The notes below the pieces were generated by a model. It was not told where the DNA came from, made no database searches, and worked only from the letters and a program-made list of their open reading frames with translations. Positions 5,253 to 6,410 of a stretch of DNA of 6,410 nucleotides are shown piece after piece. This DNA is from Candidatus Thiomargarita nelsonii (lineage in GTDB: Bacteria > Pseudomonadota > Gammaproteobacteria > Beggiatoales > Beggiatoaceae), in contig LUTY01000815.1 of assembly GCA_001640045.1 (NCBI GenBank), positions 1 through 6,410 on the forward strand, in the 5' to 3' direction. Within the stretch, counting starts at the first letter, position 1; every line of letters begins with the position of its first letter. The translations under genes and the position numbers were made by a program.

Positions 5253-6165
5253 CCAAAGCTTCACATGCCTTGCTTAAGGACACATCGGCATGATGAGCAG
5301 CCGCAATCGCGGCTAAAGCATTGTGGACATTATGTTGCCCGATTAAATCCCACTTCACCTCTCCCACCAGTTTATTTTCATACCAGATTTCAAAATGACT
5401 ATGATCCGGCGTTTTGGATTTTGCGTACCAATCGCCATCGCCAATTGTCTCTCGTGGAGTCCAACAGCCTTGTTTGAGTAGCTCATCTATAGCTATATCT
5501 TGATTTTTATATATAATCAAACCATTACTCGGCACGGTGCGTATCAAATGGTGAAATTGTCGCTGGATGGCTGCGAGATTGGGAAAAATATCGGCGTGGT
5601 CAAATTCGAGATTATTCAAGATGAGGGTGCGGGGGCGATAATGCACAAACTTGGAACGTTTGTCAAAAAAAGCCGTATCATATTCATCAGCCTCTACGAC
5701 AAAAAATGGACTATCTCCTAAACGGGCTGACACGCCAAAATTGTCTGGCACGCCACCGATTAAAAATCCTGCGGATAAACCTGTATTTTCAAAAATCCAG
5801 GCCAACATACTACTCGTCGTTGTTTTACCATGCGTTCCCGCGACTGCGAGTACCCAATGTTTAGCTAACACCTGCTCAGCCAACCATTGCGGACCAGAAA
5901 TATAGGGCAAGCCTTGATTTAAGACGGCTTCAACTTCAGGATTACCGCGTGATAAAACATTGCCTATCACAACACAATCCGGGCTTGGCTTTAAATTTTC
6001 TGGAGAATAGCCCGAAAATAATTCAATCCCCAAAGCTTCTAATTGTGTACTCATGGGCGGATAAGTTGCTGCATCCGAGCCCGTCACTGTATGACCTTGT
6101 TGCTTGGCAAGCACGGCAATACCTGCCATGAAGGTGCCACAAATCCCTAAAATATGTATGTGCAT
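5233..6165 (-). pseudogene. mpl: 5' fragment of mpl (N-terminal and ATP-binding domains)
   Basis: Mpl attaches recycled murein tripeptide to UDP-MurNAc in the cytoplasm, allowing reuse of cell-wall peptides. The 310-residue frame contains the nucleotide-binding start HILGICGTFMAGIA (4-17), the P-loop AGTHGKTTTSSML (109-121), VEADEYDTAFFD (157-168), NNLEFDHADIF (184-194) and GQHNVHNALAAIAAA (276-290). It then runs into foreign sequence after SKACEAL and stops at 5233-5235, so the C-terminal domain is missing. The rest is encoded downstream in another frame (4610-5155). Joining 5253 directly to 5040 restores one frame of 447 residues, close to the 457 of E. coli Mpl. The ATG at 6163-6165 begins the conserved N-terminus; no strong ribosome binding site precedes it. 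Confidence 0.93.
5253..5409. repeat. 157-bp direct repeat within mpl (upstream copy)
   Basis: Matches 5041-5197. This copy keeps the family-typical NALAAIAA coding sequence and is continuous with the 5' part of mpl, so it appears to be the original. Recombination between the two copies would remove 212 bp and restore mpl. Confidence 0.95.
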
Positions 6166-6330
6166 TTTACTTTGTAACTAATTGATTTATGATTGAAAAA
6201 CTTAAAAAATGTATAATCAGCGTTAAATTGAATCCCATAAAAAAGGAGACTGCCAAGGCGTGGCGTAAAATATGGGCATGGATAATCAAATTCCACACGA
6301 TCAAGCCCAAAAGGAGCAATACTGGAAGGC
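6166..6330. other. AT-rich region upstream of mpl
   Basis: No gene is supported. A TATAAT hexamer on the plus strand at 6212-6217 lacks a matching -35 box at normal spacing. No strong ribosome binding site precedes mpl. The mpl promoter is presumably here but cannot be pinpointed. Confidence 0.4.
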
Positions 6331-6410
6331 TTACATCGCCGCGCCAGCATTGAAATGATCTACAATATAAAAAAGCGCCTCTTCCAATTCATCTGTAGCT
6401 GCATTGGATA
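6331..6410 (-). CDS. Possible C-terminal end of an unidentified protein (partial)
   Basis: An open frame enters at the right edge and ends at a TAA (6331-6333), giving 25 residues that include DELEEALFYIVDHFNAGAAM. The mix of acidic, hydrophobic and aromatic residues looks like a real protein end, and the strand agrees with mpl and ubiX. No family is recognised. A 28-codon plus-strand frame (6271-6357, containing MDNQIPHDQAQKEQYW) overlaps it and cannot be excluded. Confidence 0.35.
   Translation of the reverse strand, partial: SNAATDELEEALFYIVDHFNAGAAM

Noticed and set aside
5199..5477. 92-codon plus-strand frame over the mpl duplication
   Set aside because: It is antisense to mpl and exists only because of the spacer and repeated copy.
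6147..6350. 67-codon minus-strand frame overlapping the mpl start
   Set aside because: It overlaps the conserved mpl N-terminus in another frame and has no family features.

Overview
The window looks like chromosome from a moderately AT-rich gammaproteobacterium that carries many small dispersed repeats. The mpl-ubiX gene order, HemJ-type haem synthesis and abundance of REP-like hairpins and foldback repeats would fit a filamentous sulfur bacterium (Beggiatoa/Thiotrichales type). That placement is an inference from style and gene content, not a sequence match.

Left half (1-2721) has no intact gene. It holds a REP-like hairpin between 15-bp direct repeats (53-180); a degenerate palindrome of about 530 bp with a lopsided insert of 10-bp repeats (177-711); an IS4-type insertion sequence with perfect 22-bp ends and a decayed transposase (711-2236); and a mosaic of foldback and REP-like repeats (2279-2721).

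Right half (2729-6410) is housekeeping. hemJ (protoporphyrinogen oxidase, -) and nfi (endonuclease V, +) diverge from a 56-bp region containing a near-perfect palindrome. nfi converges on ubiX (flavin prenyltransferase, -), and the two are separated by a hairpin with a stem of about 30 bp. ubiX overlaps by four bases (ATGA) the 3' end of mpl, the murein tripeptide ligase used in peptidoglycan recycling. A gene of unknown function may enter on the minus strand at the right edge.

The strongest observation is that mpl is broken by a 212-bp insertion: a 157-bp direct duplication of its own sequence plus a 55-bp unrelated spacer. Removing 212 bp restores one 447-codon frame, close to the normal length of Mpl. 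The second is the palindrome at 177-711, whose arms pair about one common centre for more than 200 bp but have diverged. I see no CRISPR array, tRNA or rRNA, and no clearly new multi-gene system.
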